DNA of 64,000 bases from Halomarinibacterium sp041392125 (GTDB taxonomy: Bacteria > Bacteroidota > Bacteroidia > Flavobacteriales > Flavobacteriaceae). The DNA lies in contig JAWKMR010000007.1 of the NCBI GenBank assembly GCA_041392125.1, positions 143,861-207,860 on the forward strand, written 5' to 3'. This document shows positions 1-8,720 of the stretch, in pieces (position 1 is the stretch's first letter; every line of letters starts with the position of its first letter). Made by a program: the position numbers and the translations under genes. Under the pieces are notes generated by a model, which saw only the letters and a program-made list of their open reading frames with translations, had not been told where the DNA came from and did not search any database.

Positions 1-2
1 AT

Positions 3-206
3 GAAACAGGGAGTTCGTTTTCTTTAGTAAAGGTAAATTTTGTAGCACCTCCCAGAGTCCGAGAATTAGATGAAGTTAAAGGAAGAGTTATTAGTGATTT
101 TCAAAATAAAATTGAAAAAGAATGGGTACAATCACTAAAAACCAAATACACTGTTGAGGTAAATCAGAAAACCTTAAAAAAACTTAAAAAGGAATTGGGT
201 TCTTAA
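3..206 (+). CDS. C-terminal end of a peptidyl-prolyl isomerase-like protein (partial, 5' end outside window)
   Basis: An open frame runs in from the left edge and stops at a TAA directly abutting the next ATG. The 67 visible residues are charged and helical (RELDEVKGRVISDFQNKIE is one stretch), which looks like the tail of the large periplasmic PpiC/SurA-type protein that commonly precedes the next two genes in Flavobacteriaceae. The identity is inferred from gene order and from this C-terminal helix; no catalytic domain is visible. It is probably the first gene of an operon with the two following genes. Confidence 0.6.
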   Translation, partial: ETGSSFSLVKVNFVAPPRVRELDEVKGRVISDFQNKIEKEWVQSLKTKYTVEVNQKTLKKLKKELGS

Positions 207-1058
207 ATGAAGCACTTTGCAGGATTACTTATACTAGCTTTTTTAGCAACTTCTTGCTCTTATTTTAAGCATGAAGAAGCGGGAAATCCTGTGGCAAGAG
301 TGAATCAATCCTATTTGTATAAAAGCGATTTGCAAACCCTTTTTGCCGAAACTTCGCAAATGGAAGACAGTGCTCAATTAGTTAATAATTATATTAATCG
401 ATGGGCTACACAACAGCTTTTAATAGACAGGGCCAGAGTAAACCTTACCCAAGAACAGTTGGATGAGTTTGATCATTTGGTAAATCAATATAAAATAGAT
501 TTGTATACGCAGGCCTATAAAAATAATATAATAGCGCTGGAATTGGATAGTCTTATAAGCACTCCGGAGTTGCTCACCTACTATGAACTTAATAAGGAAA
601 ATTTTAAATTAAACGATCCTTTATTAAAATTGCGTTACATACACGTTGCTGCCAATTTTTCAAAAGTTAATGTCTTAACCGAAAAATTAAAGCGGTTTAA
701 TGATGAGGATAAAAAAGCACTCATGGATATGAACATTCAGTTTAAATCGTATAATTTTAACGATTCAACTTGGGTGAAGAGGGATAAACTAATAGAAAGC
801 CTTCCTATACTTGCCTTAAAACCTGAAGTGTTAAAAAAAACCAATTTTGTCCAATTACAAGATTCATTAGGAGTATATTTACTGCAAATTGAAGATTTAT
901 TAGATCGTAACGATACAGCTCCGCTTACCTATGTAGAAGGAACCATAAAGCAAATTATAATCAACCAACGAAAGCAAGAACTGATTAAGAAACTTGAAAC
1001 GGATATTACCAGAGATGCCATTAAAAATAAAACTTTTGAAATATACCCCCAGCAATAA
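207..1058 (+). CDS. lipoprotein, PpiC/SurA-related periplasmic folding factor
   Basis: A 283-aa protein with an N-terminal lipoprotein signal: a short hydrophobic stretch followed by the lipobox LATSC, with the modified Cys near residue 17. The rest is soluble and charged, consistent with a periplasm-facing chaperone. The ATG sits one base after the upstream stop, and the 3' end overlaps the next gene by 44 bases, so the three genes are probably translated together. No intact PpiC catalytic signature is obvious. Flavobacteria usually carry such a lipoprotein between two peptidyl-prolyl isomerase genes, and I infer a role in outer-membrane protein folding. Confidence 0.7.
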   Translation: MKHFAGLLILAFLATSCSYFKHEEAGNPVARVNQSYLYKSDLQTLFAETSQMEDSAQLVNNYINRWATQQLLIDRARVNLTQEQLDEFDHLVNQYKIDLYTQAYKNNIIALELDSLISTPELLTYYELNKENFKLNDPLLKLRYIHVAANFSKVNVLTEKLKRFNDEDKKALMDMNIQFKSYNFNDSTWVKRDKLIESLPILALKPEVLKKTNFVQLQDSLGVYLLQIEDLLDRNDTAPLTYVEGTIKQIIINQRKQELIKKLETDITRDAIKNKTFEIYPQQ

Positions 1059-2472
1059 ACTACTTATATTAGTAGCTTTCCTCACATTTCTTTCTCTTAA
1101 GTCACAGGTTGTCGTTATTGACAGTACCAACGTCATTAAAGAGGAAATAGTTGCAAAAGTAAAGGACACTGTGAAACCTTTTACTCGTTTCAAAGCTGAA
1201 GGAGTTTCGGCAGTGATAGGAGAGTATGTAGTATTAGATAGCGATATCGATAAAGGCTACTTAGAGCTTCAACAACAAGGAATTTCGATTGAAGATGTTA
1301 CCCGTTGCCAACTTTTAGGTAAATTGATGGAGGACAAGCTCTATGCTCACCACGCAAAAATTGATAGTTTGTTAATTTCTGATGATGAAATCAACCAAAC
1401 CCTAGACCAGCAAATGGCATACATTATTAACCAGTTTGGAGGCGACGAAGAAAAAGTAGCGCAGTTTTACAAAAAGGATAATATTCAGGCCCTTCGTGAT
1501 GAACTTTTTAATACCAATAAAACCATTATGCTCGCCAATAGAATGCAGCAAAAAGTGGTTGAGGATGTAGAGGTAACCCCGGAAGAAGTCCGCCAATTTT
1601 TCTTCTCCATTCCCGAGGACGATCGCCCAATTTTTAGTGCCGAAGTAGAAGTAGCGCAAATTATTATTGAGCCTGAAATTACTGAAGTAGCCCGACAAAA
1701 AGTAATTGATAGGCTTAATGAATTCAGAAGGGATGTCTTAGAAAATGGCTCCAGTTTTGCTACCAAAGCAGTGCTTTATTCAAAAGATGGATCTGCTTCC
1801 AGAGGAGGTTTAATTGAAGGCATTAAAAAGAATTCGCCCTTTGCCAAAGAATTTAAAGATGTGGCTTTTTCCCTACTGGAAGGCGAAGTAAGTGAGCCTT
1901 TCGAAACCGAATTCGGATTTCATATTCTTACGGTAGATAAGGTGAGAGGGCAAGAAATAGATGTGCGACACATCATTCTCTTTCCCGATGTTTCACAAGA
2001 TGTTATTGATAAAGCCAAAGCAAAAATAGATTCTATTCGCGCCGAAATTGTAGCGGGAACCATCACTTTTGAAGATGCTGCGCGTAGATTTTCCAACGAA
2101 AAAGAAACTCGTAACAATGGAGGACAATTGGTAAATCCGGTCTCTTTAGATACTCGTTTCGATTTAACCAAAATGGACCCTACGTTGAGTGCGCAGGTAT
2201 ATAATTTAGAAGAAAAAGAGGTTTCCAAAGTGTTTACCGATAGAGATTACACAGGCAAAAGCTCCTTCAAAATTTTGACAGTAACAAATAAATATGCCGA
2301 ACATCCGGCCGATTTCAGTAAAGATTACGAAAAAATAAAGGAATTGGCTTTAAAGGAGAAGCAGATTAAAACTATTGAACAATGGCAAAACAAAAAGATT
2401 AAAGAGACCTATGTCAATGTGAATAGAGATTATAATGATTGTGATTTTTCCAGTAACTGGCTCAACAACTAA
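1015..2472 (+). CDS. SurA-like periplasmic peptidyl-prolyl cis-trans isomerase
   Basis: A 485-aa exported protein. A hydrophobic signal segment (LLILVAFLTFLSLKSQ) precedes an N-terminal SurA-like chaperone region with KAEGVSAVIGEYVVLDSDI. Two parvulin-type PpiC domains follow. The first, at about residues 205-310, contains SRGGLIEG and FETEFGFHIL; the second, at about 315-425, contains DVRHIILFP and NNGGQLVNP. I use the ATG at 1015; an in-frame TTG at 994 would add seven residues that do not look like part of a signal peptide. The gene overlaps the upstream lipoprotein gene by 44 bases. SurA-family proteins escort outer-membrane proteins through the periplasm. The family is confident; the exact client set is unknown. 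Confidence 0.85.
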   Translation: MPLKIKLLKYTPSNKLLILVAFLTFLSLKSQVVVIDSTNVIKEEIVAKVKDTVKPFTRFKAEGVSAVIGEYVVLDSDIDKGYLELQQQGISIEDVTRCQLLGKLMEDKLYAHHAKIDSLLISDDEINQTLDQQMAYIINQFGGDEEKVAQFYKKDNIQALRDELFNTNKTIMLANRMQQKVVEDVEVTPEEVRQFFFSIPEDDRPIFSAEVEVAQIIIEPEITEVARQKVIDRLNEFRRDVLENGSSFATKAVLYSKDGSASRGGLIEGIKKNSPFAKEFKDVAFSLLEGEVSEPFETEFGFHILTVDKVRGQEIDVRHIILFPDVSQDVIDKAKAKIDSIRAEIVAGTITFEDAARRFSNEKETRNNGGQLVNPVSLDTRFDLTKMDPTLSAQVYNLEEKEVSKVFTDRDYTGKSSFKILTVTNKYAEHPADFSKDYEKIKELALKEKQIKTIEQWQNKKIKETYVNVNRDYNDCDFSSNWLNN

Positions 2473-2490
2473 CCTATTAGAAAAAGAATT

Positions 2491-3444
2491 ATGTCCGATG
2501 TTGCTGCTGTAGAACAGCTCGTTTCAAAATACAACGCTTTAAAATCTGAAATTAAAAAAGTTATTGTAGGCCAAGATGAAGTGGTAGAGCAGGTGTTGCT
2601 TTCCATTTTTTCCGGGGGACATGCCTTGTTAATTGGTGTCCCTGGTTTAGCAAAGACACTATTGGTAAATACCGTTGCTGAAGCATTAGGACTTAAATTT
2701 AAAAGGATTCAGTTTACACCCGATTTAATGCCTAGTGATATCCTGGGGTCAGAAATTTTGGACAATAACCGCGAATTTAAATTCATTAAAGGACCCATTT
2801 TTGCCAATATTATTTTGGCAGATGAAATTAACCGTACTCCACCCAAAACACAAGCAGCCCTTTTGGAGGCGATGCAGGAACGCGCCGTAACAGTTGCAGG
2901 ACACCACTACAAACTGGATTTGCCGTACTTTGTGTTAGCTACCCAAAACCCTATCGAGCAAGAAGGAACTTATCCACTTCCCGAAGCGCAACTGGATCGT
3001 TTTATGTTTGCCATAAATTTAGATTATCCTACTTTTTCAGAAGAAGTAGAAGTGGTGAAATCTACCACAACGGATACGAGTTCTAAAGTAAATGCACTTT
3101 TTACTGCGGAAGAAATTATTAGTTATCAGCACCTAATTCGTAGAATTCCGGTGGCCGATAATGTTATTGAATATGCGGTAACTTTAGTAGGTAAAACACG
3201 CCCAAAGAGTGACGCAGCTACACAAACGGTAAAAGATTATATCGATTGGGGTGCCGGGCCTCGTGCTTCGCAAAACTTAATTTTAGCAGCAAAAGCTCAT
3301 GCCGCACTCCACGGAAAGTTTTCGCCGGATATTGAAGATGTGCAAAAAGCAGCAATTGGGGTACTACGTCACCGTTTAATCAAAAATTACAAAGCCGAAG
3401 CCGAAGGGTTGACCATCGAAGGGATTATTAAAGGGTTATTTTAA
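2491..3444 (+). CDS. MoxR-family AAA+ ATPase
   Basis: A 317-aa AAA+ protein. The Walker A variant GVPGLAKT is at residues 49-56, Walker B IILADEIN at 107-114, and the conserved stretch PLPEAQLDRFMF lies near residue 160. This is the standard layout and length of MoxR ATPases, which act as chaperones in assembly or activation of metalloenzymes and membrane complexes. MoxR genes usually sit with DUF58 and von Willebrand-A genes. Here the gene is alone, 18 bases behind the isomerase gene and followed by an unrelated gene, so its partner cannot be read from context. No signal peptide or membrane segment is present. Confidence 0.9.
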   Translation: MSDVAAVEQLVSKYNALKSEIKKVIVGQDEVVEQVLLSIFSGGHALLIGVPGLAKTLLVNTVAEALGLKFKRIQFTPDLMPSDILGSEILDNNREFKFIKGPIFANIILADEINRTPPKTQAALLEAMQERAVTVAGHHYKLDLPYFVLATQNPIEQEGTYPLPEAQLDRFMFAINLDYPTFSEEVEVVKSTTTDTSSKVNALFTAEEIISYQHLIRRIPVADNVIEYAVTLVGKTRPKSDAATQTVKDYIDWGAGPRASQNLILAAKAHAALHGKFSPDIEDVQKAAIGVLRHRLIKNYKAEAEGLTIEGIIKGLF

Positions 3445-3667
3445 TTTCAGACCTTTTACCCGTAATTAATTCAGAAATCGATTTTTTTAAATAGGAATGT
3501 GAGCATTTTTATTTCCTATAAAGGCATCATTTTTGTGAATTTGATAAAATCCACTATCATTTATTACTTGATAATTAAAAATAGTTACTAAAAATTGCTA
3601 TTTATTGAATAATTTATAGCAATTGAGCTATTTTGTTGTATTATTTTTAGAATAATGTTAATTTTTG

Positions 3668-3675
3668 TAATTTTG
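3668..3675 (+). promoter_or_regulatory. Bacteroidota -7 element for aconitase
   Basis: TAATTTTG matches the Bacteroidota -7 consensus TAnnTTTG, 26 bases before the aconitase ATG. A clear TTTG at the usual -33 spacing is not visible. The rest of the 257-base gap from 3445 is very AT-rich with no other feature I can support. Confidence 0.5.
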
Positions 3676-3701
3676 CGAGACTTCAAAAAAACGACATACC
3701 T

Positions 3702-5969
3702 ATGGCATTTGACATTGAAATGATTAAAAAGGTGTATTCCAAATTTCCACAACGAGTGGACAAAGCGAGAGCCATTGTTGGAAAACCTTTAACCCTTTCT
3801 GAAAAAATATTATATAGCCACCTTTGGGACGGCGATCCATCTAAAGCATTCCTTCGAGGAAAAGATTATGTAGATTTTGCACCCGATAGAATTGCTTGTC
3901 AGGACGCAACCGCACAAATGGCTTTGCTTCAGTTTATGCAGGCAGGAAAAAGCAAAGTTGCGGTACCTACCACAGTACATTGTGACCACTTAATTCAGGC
4001 CAAAGTAGGTGCTGCGACCGATTTGAAATCGGCCTTGTCTACAAGCAACGAAGTATTTCACTTTTTAGAATCAGTATCCAATAAATATGGAATTGGCTTT
4101 TGGAAACCGGGCGCCGGAATTATACATCAAGTGGTGTTAGAAAATTATGCTTTCCCGGGAGGGATGATGATAGGGACCGATTCGCATACGGTAAATGCCG
4201 GCGGATTAGGAATGGTAGCCATTGGAGTTGGAGGTGCCGATGCCGTAGATGTGATGGCCGGAATGGCTTGGGAATTGAAATTTCCGAAATTAATAGGTGT
4301 ACGTTTAACCGGAAAACTTTCAGGATGGACTGCCCCCAAAGATGTGATTTTAAAAGTAGCGGAAATCTTAACCGTAAAAGGAGGAACCGGTGCTATTGTA
4401 GAGTATTTTGGTCCCGGAGCTAAAGCCATGTCCTGTACCGGAAAGGGAACCATTTGTAATATGGGGGCCGAAATTGGAGCGACCACTTCCACCTTTGGCT
4501 ATGATGAATCCATGGACCGCTACCTTCGTGCTACCGACCGACCCGATGTAGCCGACGAAGCGAATAAAATAAAAGAATACCTTACCGCAGATCCGGAAGT
4601 GTACGAACATCCTGAGAACTATTTCGATCAGGTAATTGATATCAATCTAGACGAATTGATGCCTTTACTCAACGGTCCTTTTACTCCCGATTTAGCCACT
4701 CCCGTGGGTGCCATGCACGATAAAGCAGTGAAAAATGACTGGCCCATAAAAGTAGAATGGGGGCTAATTGGTTCTTGTACCAACTCCTCTTACGAAGACT
4801 TATCTCGAGCCGCATCCATTGCACAACAAGCCCTCGATAAAAAACTAAAAACCAAAGCCGAATTTGGTATCAACCCGGGTTCCGAACAAGTACGGTATAC
4901 CGCAGAACGGGATGGTATTTTGGCGGTGTTTGAAAAACTGGATGCCACTATCTTCACTAATGCCTGTGGTCCTTGTATTGGGCAATGGGCACGGTATGAA
5001 GACCCTAAAAATGCCCCTAAAAACTCCATAGTGCACTCTTTCAACAGAAACTTTGCCAAGCGTGCGGATGGGAACCCTAATACCCATGCATTTGTGGCTT
5101 CCCCTGAAATTACTGCGGCTATTGCCATTGCAGGGCGATTAGACTTTAACCCGATGACCGATAAACTCATTAATGAAGATGGGGAAGAAGTGATGTTGGA
5201 TGAGCCAACAGGATGGGAATTACCTCCGAAAGGATTTGAAGTAAAAGACAATGGTTATCTGGAACCCGTTGCCGACGGAAGTAAGGTAGATGTAAAGGTA
5301 GACCCAACTTCAGAGCGTTTACAATTGTTGGAACCGTTTGTACCTACAAAAGATAGTGAAATGCAAGGGGTTAAACTATTAATAAAAGCCTTTGGAAAAT
5401 GTACAACCGATCACATCTCTATGGCGGGTCCTTGGTTGCGTTTCCGAGGACACTTAGATAATATTGCAAATAATACGTTAATTGGTGCTGTTAATGCTTT
5501 CAACCAAAAAACGAATTTTGTGAAAAACCAATTGGATGGTGAATACGGTGGTGTTCCCGATGTACAACGGGCCTATAAAAAGGCCGGGATTAAAACCATT
5601 GTGGTGGGAGACCAAAACTATGGAGAAGGTTCTTCCCGGGAACATGCAGCCATGCAACCTCGATTTTTAGGAGTAGCAGCAGTATTGGTTAAATCCTTTG
5701 CCCGTATCCACGAGACCAACTTGAAAAAACAAGGAATGTTGGCATTAACCTTTGCTAATGAAAATGATTACGATTTGATTCAAGAAGATGACACCTTCAA
5801 CTTTGTGGATATTGCGTCTTTTGCGCCGGATGTACCCCTTACTATTGAAATTGTTCATAAGGACGGAAGCAAGGATGTCATCAAAGCAAATCATACCTAC
5901 AACGATGCTCAAATAGAATGGTATCGAGAAGGCTCTGCCTTAAACTTGATTAAAAAGCAGAATGCTTAA
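3702..5969 (+). CDS. acn: aconitate hydratase (mitochondrial-type aconitase)
   Basis: A 755-aa protein colinear with mitochondrial-type aconitase, which interconverts citrate and isocitrate in the TCA cycle. The three [4Fe-4S] ligands are at the family positions: Cys359 in SCTNSS, and Cys422 and Cys425 in ACGPCIGQW. Active-site stretches MMIGTDSHTVNAGGLG and GEGSSREHAAMQPR (swivel domain) are intact. The length is normal and no insertion is seen. The gene is a single unit with its own -7 promoter upstream and a strong terminator downstream. It is cytoplasmic. The gene has some iron-regulatory-protein-like relatives, but length and sequence favour the plain metabolic enzyme. Confidence 0.97.
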   Translation: MAFDIEMIKKVYSKFPQRVDKARAIVGKPLTLSEKILYSHLWDGDPSKAFLRGKDYVDFAPDRIACQDATAQMALLQFMQAGKSKVAVPTTVHCDHLIQAKVGAATDLKSALSTSNEVFHFLESVSNKYGIGFWKPGAGIIHQVVLENYAFPGGMMIGTDSHTVNAGGLGMVAIGVGGADAVDVMAGMAWELKFPKLIGVRLTGKLSGWTAPKDVILKVAEILTVKGGTGAIVEYFGPGAKAMSCTGKGTICNMGAEIGATTSTFGYDESMDRYLRATDRPDVADEANKIKEYLTADPEVYEHPENYFDQVIDINLDELMPLLNGPFTPDLATPVGAMHDKAVKNDWPIKVEWGLIGSCTNSSYEDLSRAASIAQQALDKKLKTKAEFGINPGSEQVRYTAERDGILAVFEKLDATIFTNACGPCIGQWARYEDPKNAPKNSIVHSFNRNFAKRADGNPNTHAFVASPEITAAIAIAGRLDFNPMTDKLINEDGEEVMLDEPTGWELPPKGFEVKDNGYLEPVADGSKVDVKVDPTSERLQLLEPFVPTKDSEMQGVKLLIKAFGKCTTDHISMAGPWLRFRGHLDNIANNTLIGAVNAFNQKTNFVKNQLDGEYGGVPDVQRAYKKAGIKTIVVGDQNYGEGSSREHAAMQPRFLGVAAVLVKSFARIHETNLKKQGMLALTFANENDYDLIQEDDTFNFVDIASFAPDVPLTIEIVHKDGSKDVIKANHTYNDAQIEWYREGSALNLIKKQNA

Positions 5970-5980
5970 GCACTTTGTCG

Positions 5981-6000
5981 GGTCGAGCGCAGTCGAGACC
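5981..6000. repeat. short palindromic REP-like unit (TCGAGCGCAGTCGA core)
   Basis: GGTCGAGCGCAGTCGAGACC has GGTC/GACC ends and two TCGA boxes around GCGCAG. A related core (GAGCGCAGTCGA) recurs at 24736-24747. It lies between the aconitase stop and its terminator. Such units are dispersed in many bacterial genomes. Confidence 0.55.
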
Positions 6001-6018
6001 TAAAAGTCTAGTGAAATT

Positions 6019-6050
6019 AAAAAAAGCCTCTAAATTTTAGAGGCTTTTTA
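6019..6050 (+). terminator. rho-independent terminator after aconitase
   Basis: A near-perfect palindrome: AAAAAGCCTCTAAA pairs with TTTAGAGGCTTTTT, and the hairpin ends in T-rich sequence. It lies 50 bases after the aconitase stop. Confidence 0.85.
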
Positions 6051-6166
6051 GTTTTCTGTATAAAGAACTTTATAAAATTGTATCTAGCTATAACTATAGT
6101 TCATTTAATATATTTATTGTGTAGATAAAATTTGTTTTCTAATTTTAAAAATAAAAAAATAAAATA

Positions 6167-6718
6167 ATGGGTAAAAAAAGTACATGGAATTCTGAAAGAC
6201 TACTAAGCGTGTCAGCTATGAGCATTAGTTTTATTACCCTAATTATATTCATTTATCAAACCAATTTAATTAGTAAACAAAACTATTTGTCTATTTTACC
6301 CTATCTATCTATTTCTACTTCCGATAATTCTGCGACCAACACCTTTTCAATTACTTTAGATAATTATGGAGTGGGTCCTGCCATTATTGAAAGCGCAACC
6401 ATAAGTTACTTAGGTGAAAAAGAAGATTTGAAGTACTATGACAATGAACTTCTAAAGTATTTGAAAGGGAAAGCTCCGGTTTTAGATAGCATCACCTCCA
6501 TTTCCTATTCAACCCTAGATAAAGGTGTTGCAATACCACCCGGAGAAAAATACAACATACTCACCATTTTACATTCAGAAGAAGAGTATAAGCTCTATAA
6601 AAGTATTTTGGAAGAGTTTATTAAAAATGGAATCTTTATTGAAATTACCTATAAATCAATCCAGGACGAACATTGGAAAATTAATAATACATCACAAGGC
6701 CCTTTTAAATTAGATTAG
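6167..6718 (+). CDS. membrane-anchored hypothetical protein
   Basis: A 183-aa protein with one N-terminal membrane segment (MSISFITLIIFIYQTNLI, about residues 18-35) followed by a soluble, beta-rich domain. In the latter, a segment around LDNYGVGPAIIESATI resembles an immunoglobulin-like or bacterial surface fold, but I do not recognise a family. The gene stands alone, with the aconitase terminator upstream and a convergent operon downstream. The surrounding DNA is AT-rich. It is probably anchored in the inner membrane with the soluble part in the periplasm. Confidence 0.7.
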   Translation: MGKKSTWNSERLLSVSAMSISFITLIIFIYQTNLISKQNYLSILPYLSISTSDNSATNTFSITLDNYGVGPAIIESATISYLGEKEDLKYYDNELLKYLKGKAPVLDSITSISYSTLDKGVAIPPGEKYNILTILHSEEEYKLYKSILEEFIKNGIFIEITYKSIQDEHWKINNTSQGPFKLD

Positions 6719-6766
6719 GCCTATCTATAAAGTGTGAAGTTGGAAATAGTGATGACAATTTAATGA

Positions 6767-7582
6767 TCATTGAGCCCTTTTTAGATAGCTTTCAACCTTT
6801 TCAATATCCTCTTTACTTGTTAAATCCGGTACATGTTCTTTTACAGGAATTCCTTTCACCATAATTCCGGCTTTTACCATGGTTAGTACAGCGTGGGGTA
6901 ACTCCTTTTCCTGCCGGGTAGGGTGTAAGGGGCAGTCTCGCAAAAAAGGGAATGCCTCGGCGCCATTTAGTTTCCAGAGATTCATACTCACTCGCAATAC
7001 CCCTTGGGCATCTCGATAGCTTTCTGCGATGGCTTCGGAAGGCTTTTCTACCAAATCTTTTAAAATTCCTTTCTTATCCAAAACCAACAATGCAAATGAC
7101 CGAATCCGTTCCGAAGGAAAATCCAATCCGTCACGATCATAGCTAATAAAGGCATTAGCCGATTTTTCTATTCGAAGTAATTGTAAGGCTTGCACCGAAT
7201 ACAGATTATCACTGTTACAAATAGCAAAAACACTGTGTTGCAATTCGGGAAATTGCTCCATGGCTTGGTACACAGCGTCGGCTGTACCCAAGGGTTTTTC
7301 TCGTCCTTCAGGAATAGGTTGGTGTGCAAAGGAAAATTTTAATCCGGATACAGGATTGTTTTTGAGGTGGTTTTTAAAAGCATCGCCCTCTTTCCCAACG
7401 ACCATAACTACATGAGTATATCCTGCTTTTTGGGCATTTTGTAATACATAATAAATCACAGGTTTCTGCTCCTTTCCCAATGGAAGCAAGGCTTTTCCAT
7501 TAAAATCTTTAGCATTATCCAACGATTGTTTCATTCGGGAAGAGGCTCCCGCTGCTAATAGGATAAGAGTATTACACTTCAT
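6767..7582 (-). CDS. sugar-phosphate nucleotidyltransferase (NTP-transferase family)
   Basis: A 271-aa protein opening with TLILLAAGASSRM (residues 5-17), the nucleotide-binding signature of the NTP_transferase/GT-A-like fold that joins a sugar 1-phosphate to an NTP. A central CNSDNLYS segment supplies the metal- and nucleotide-contacting acidic residue. It is the last gene of a three-gene minus-strand operon and overlaps the kinase gene by 11 bases. After a glycosidase and a sugar kinase, the expected job is to convert hexose or N-acetylhexosamine 1-phosphate to the nucleotide sugar. The sugar and base specificity cannot be read from the sequence. Confidence 0.8.
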   Translation of the reverse strand: MKCNTLILLAAGASSRMKQSLDNAKDFNGKALLPLGKEQKPVIYYVLQNAQKAGYTHVVMVVGKEGDAFKNHLKNNPVSGLKFSFAHQPIPEGREKPLGTADAVYQAMEQFPELQHSVFAICNSDNLYSVQALQLLRIEKSANAFISYDRDGLDFPSERIRSFALLVLDKKGILKDLVEKPSEAIAESYRDAQGVLRVSMNLWKLNGAEAFPFLRDCPLHPTRQEKELPHAVLTMVKAGIMVKGIPVKEHVPDLTSKEDIEKVESYLKRAQ

Positions 7583-8720
7583 GGATTACAAAGCTTCCTT
7601 GACAAATTTGTACTTCATAGGCCGTTTTAGCCCCTGCTTCCAAAAAGGCATTGATAATAGCCTTCTTTTTTTCTTCCGAAGCCAATACCACAGCACACCC
7701 ACCCCCGCCGGAACCTACAATTTTTCCGCCAAAAGCCCCTGCTTGTATAGCAGCTTTAAGCATGGTATCTATTTGTGGATGCGAAACTCCTAATAGATCC
7801 ATTAAAACGTTGTGATGTTGTGTCATGAGTTGCCCCAGTTTTTCGGCATTTGGTTTCAGTTGTTTGAATTCAGCAAGTGCGGTTTGCGTGATATAATGGT
7901 TGGTCACTGCGGCTTCAAAATAGGGAAACAATTCTGGTCCTACAATGTTTTGAAAGGATGAAATATTAGAGTTTCTTGCTTTATGAATATCAAAGTCAGA
8001 ATCCGCATTCATCACCTTTTCGATGGCTTTTTCTGCCCCTTTTCGTGTATTTTTTAGAGTCCCTATGGTTTCTTTTCGTATGCCCGATTCCGCAAGTATG
8101 AGTCCGTTTATTGGAATTCCCAATTTTTGATATTGTGTTTTTTCTCCGGTTTCCAAAAAAATGGTTTCGCCAATAGCGATTGTATATTGATCCATTTTCC
8201 CTCCGGGAGAATGGTGCTCTATTACTTCAGCTTCATACGCTAGTTTCCCAATAAATTCGGGGGTAATCTTTTCTGAAGTTCCAAAAGCATTCAGCAAAAA
8301 GTGTATCCAACCCACCGTCAATGCCGAAGAGCTGGAAACTCCCGCATTTATAGGAATTGTGCTTGTAATGGTGATCGTGAATCCTTCCAAAGGAATACAG
8401 TTGTATCTTTTGGCGACTCGTAATCCTGCTATAAAAAAATCGATGGGTTCATTTGTTTTCCAAAGCGCATCATCCAAGGGAATAATGCGTTTTTCACCCA
8501 AATCGGGTACTATAATTTCAAAATAATCAGTTCCATTTTTATGCCCTTCAAAAGTCATATATCTATTAATAGCACAGGCAATAATAGGAAGCCCCAAATA
8601 ATCTTGATGATCGCCAAAAAGACATATACGGGCAGGGGTTTTAATTAAAATATGCTTCGGAAGGCTTTGCACGCTTAGTATGAATCTTTCATCCAGTTGT
8701 AAGGCATTCTTTTTACCCAA
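7572..8720 (-). CDS. GHMP-family sugar kinase
   Basis: A 382-aa GHMP kinase with all three motifs: KTPARICLFGDHQDY near residues 27-41 (galactokinase/mevalonate-kinase-like motif 1), INAGVSSSSA at 125-134 (ATP loop), and GGKIVGSGGGGCAVV near the C-terminus. Motif 1 is closer to galactokinase-type sugar kinases than to the heptose kinase HddA. The annotated ATG overlaps the glycosidase gene by 46 bases; an internal GTG just beyond the glycosidase stop is an alternative start and would remove 16 residues. Its neighbours suggest phosphorylation of the sugar released by the glycosidase at C1. The substrate is inferred only. Confidence 0.85.
   Translation of the reverse strand: MGKKNALQLDERFILSVQSLPKHILIKTPARICLFGDHQDYLGLPIIACAINRYMTFEGHKNGTDYFEIIVPDLGEKRIIPLDDALWKTNEPIDFFIAGLRVAKRYNCIPLEGFTITITSTIPINAGVSSSSALTVGWIHFLLNAFGTSEKITPEFIGKLAYEAEVIEHHSPGGKMDQYTIAIGETIFLETGEKTQYQKLGIPINGLILAESGIRKETIGTLKNTRKGAEKAIEKVMNADSDFDIHKARNSNISSFQNIVGPELFPYFEAAVTNHYITQTALAEFKQLKPNAEKLGQLMTQHHNVLMDLLGVSHPQIDTMLKAAIQAGAFGGKIVGSGGGGCAVVLASEEKKKAIINAFLEAGAKTAYEVQICQGSFVIHEV

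Noticed and set aside
4100..5251. Several ORFs overlapping aconitase on both strands
   Set aside because: They are shadow frames of a strongly conserved gene with no start context or family evidence.
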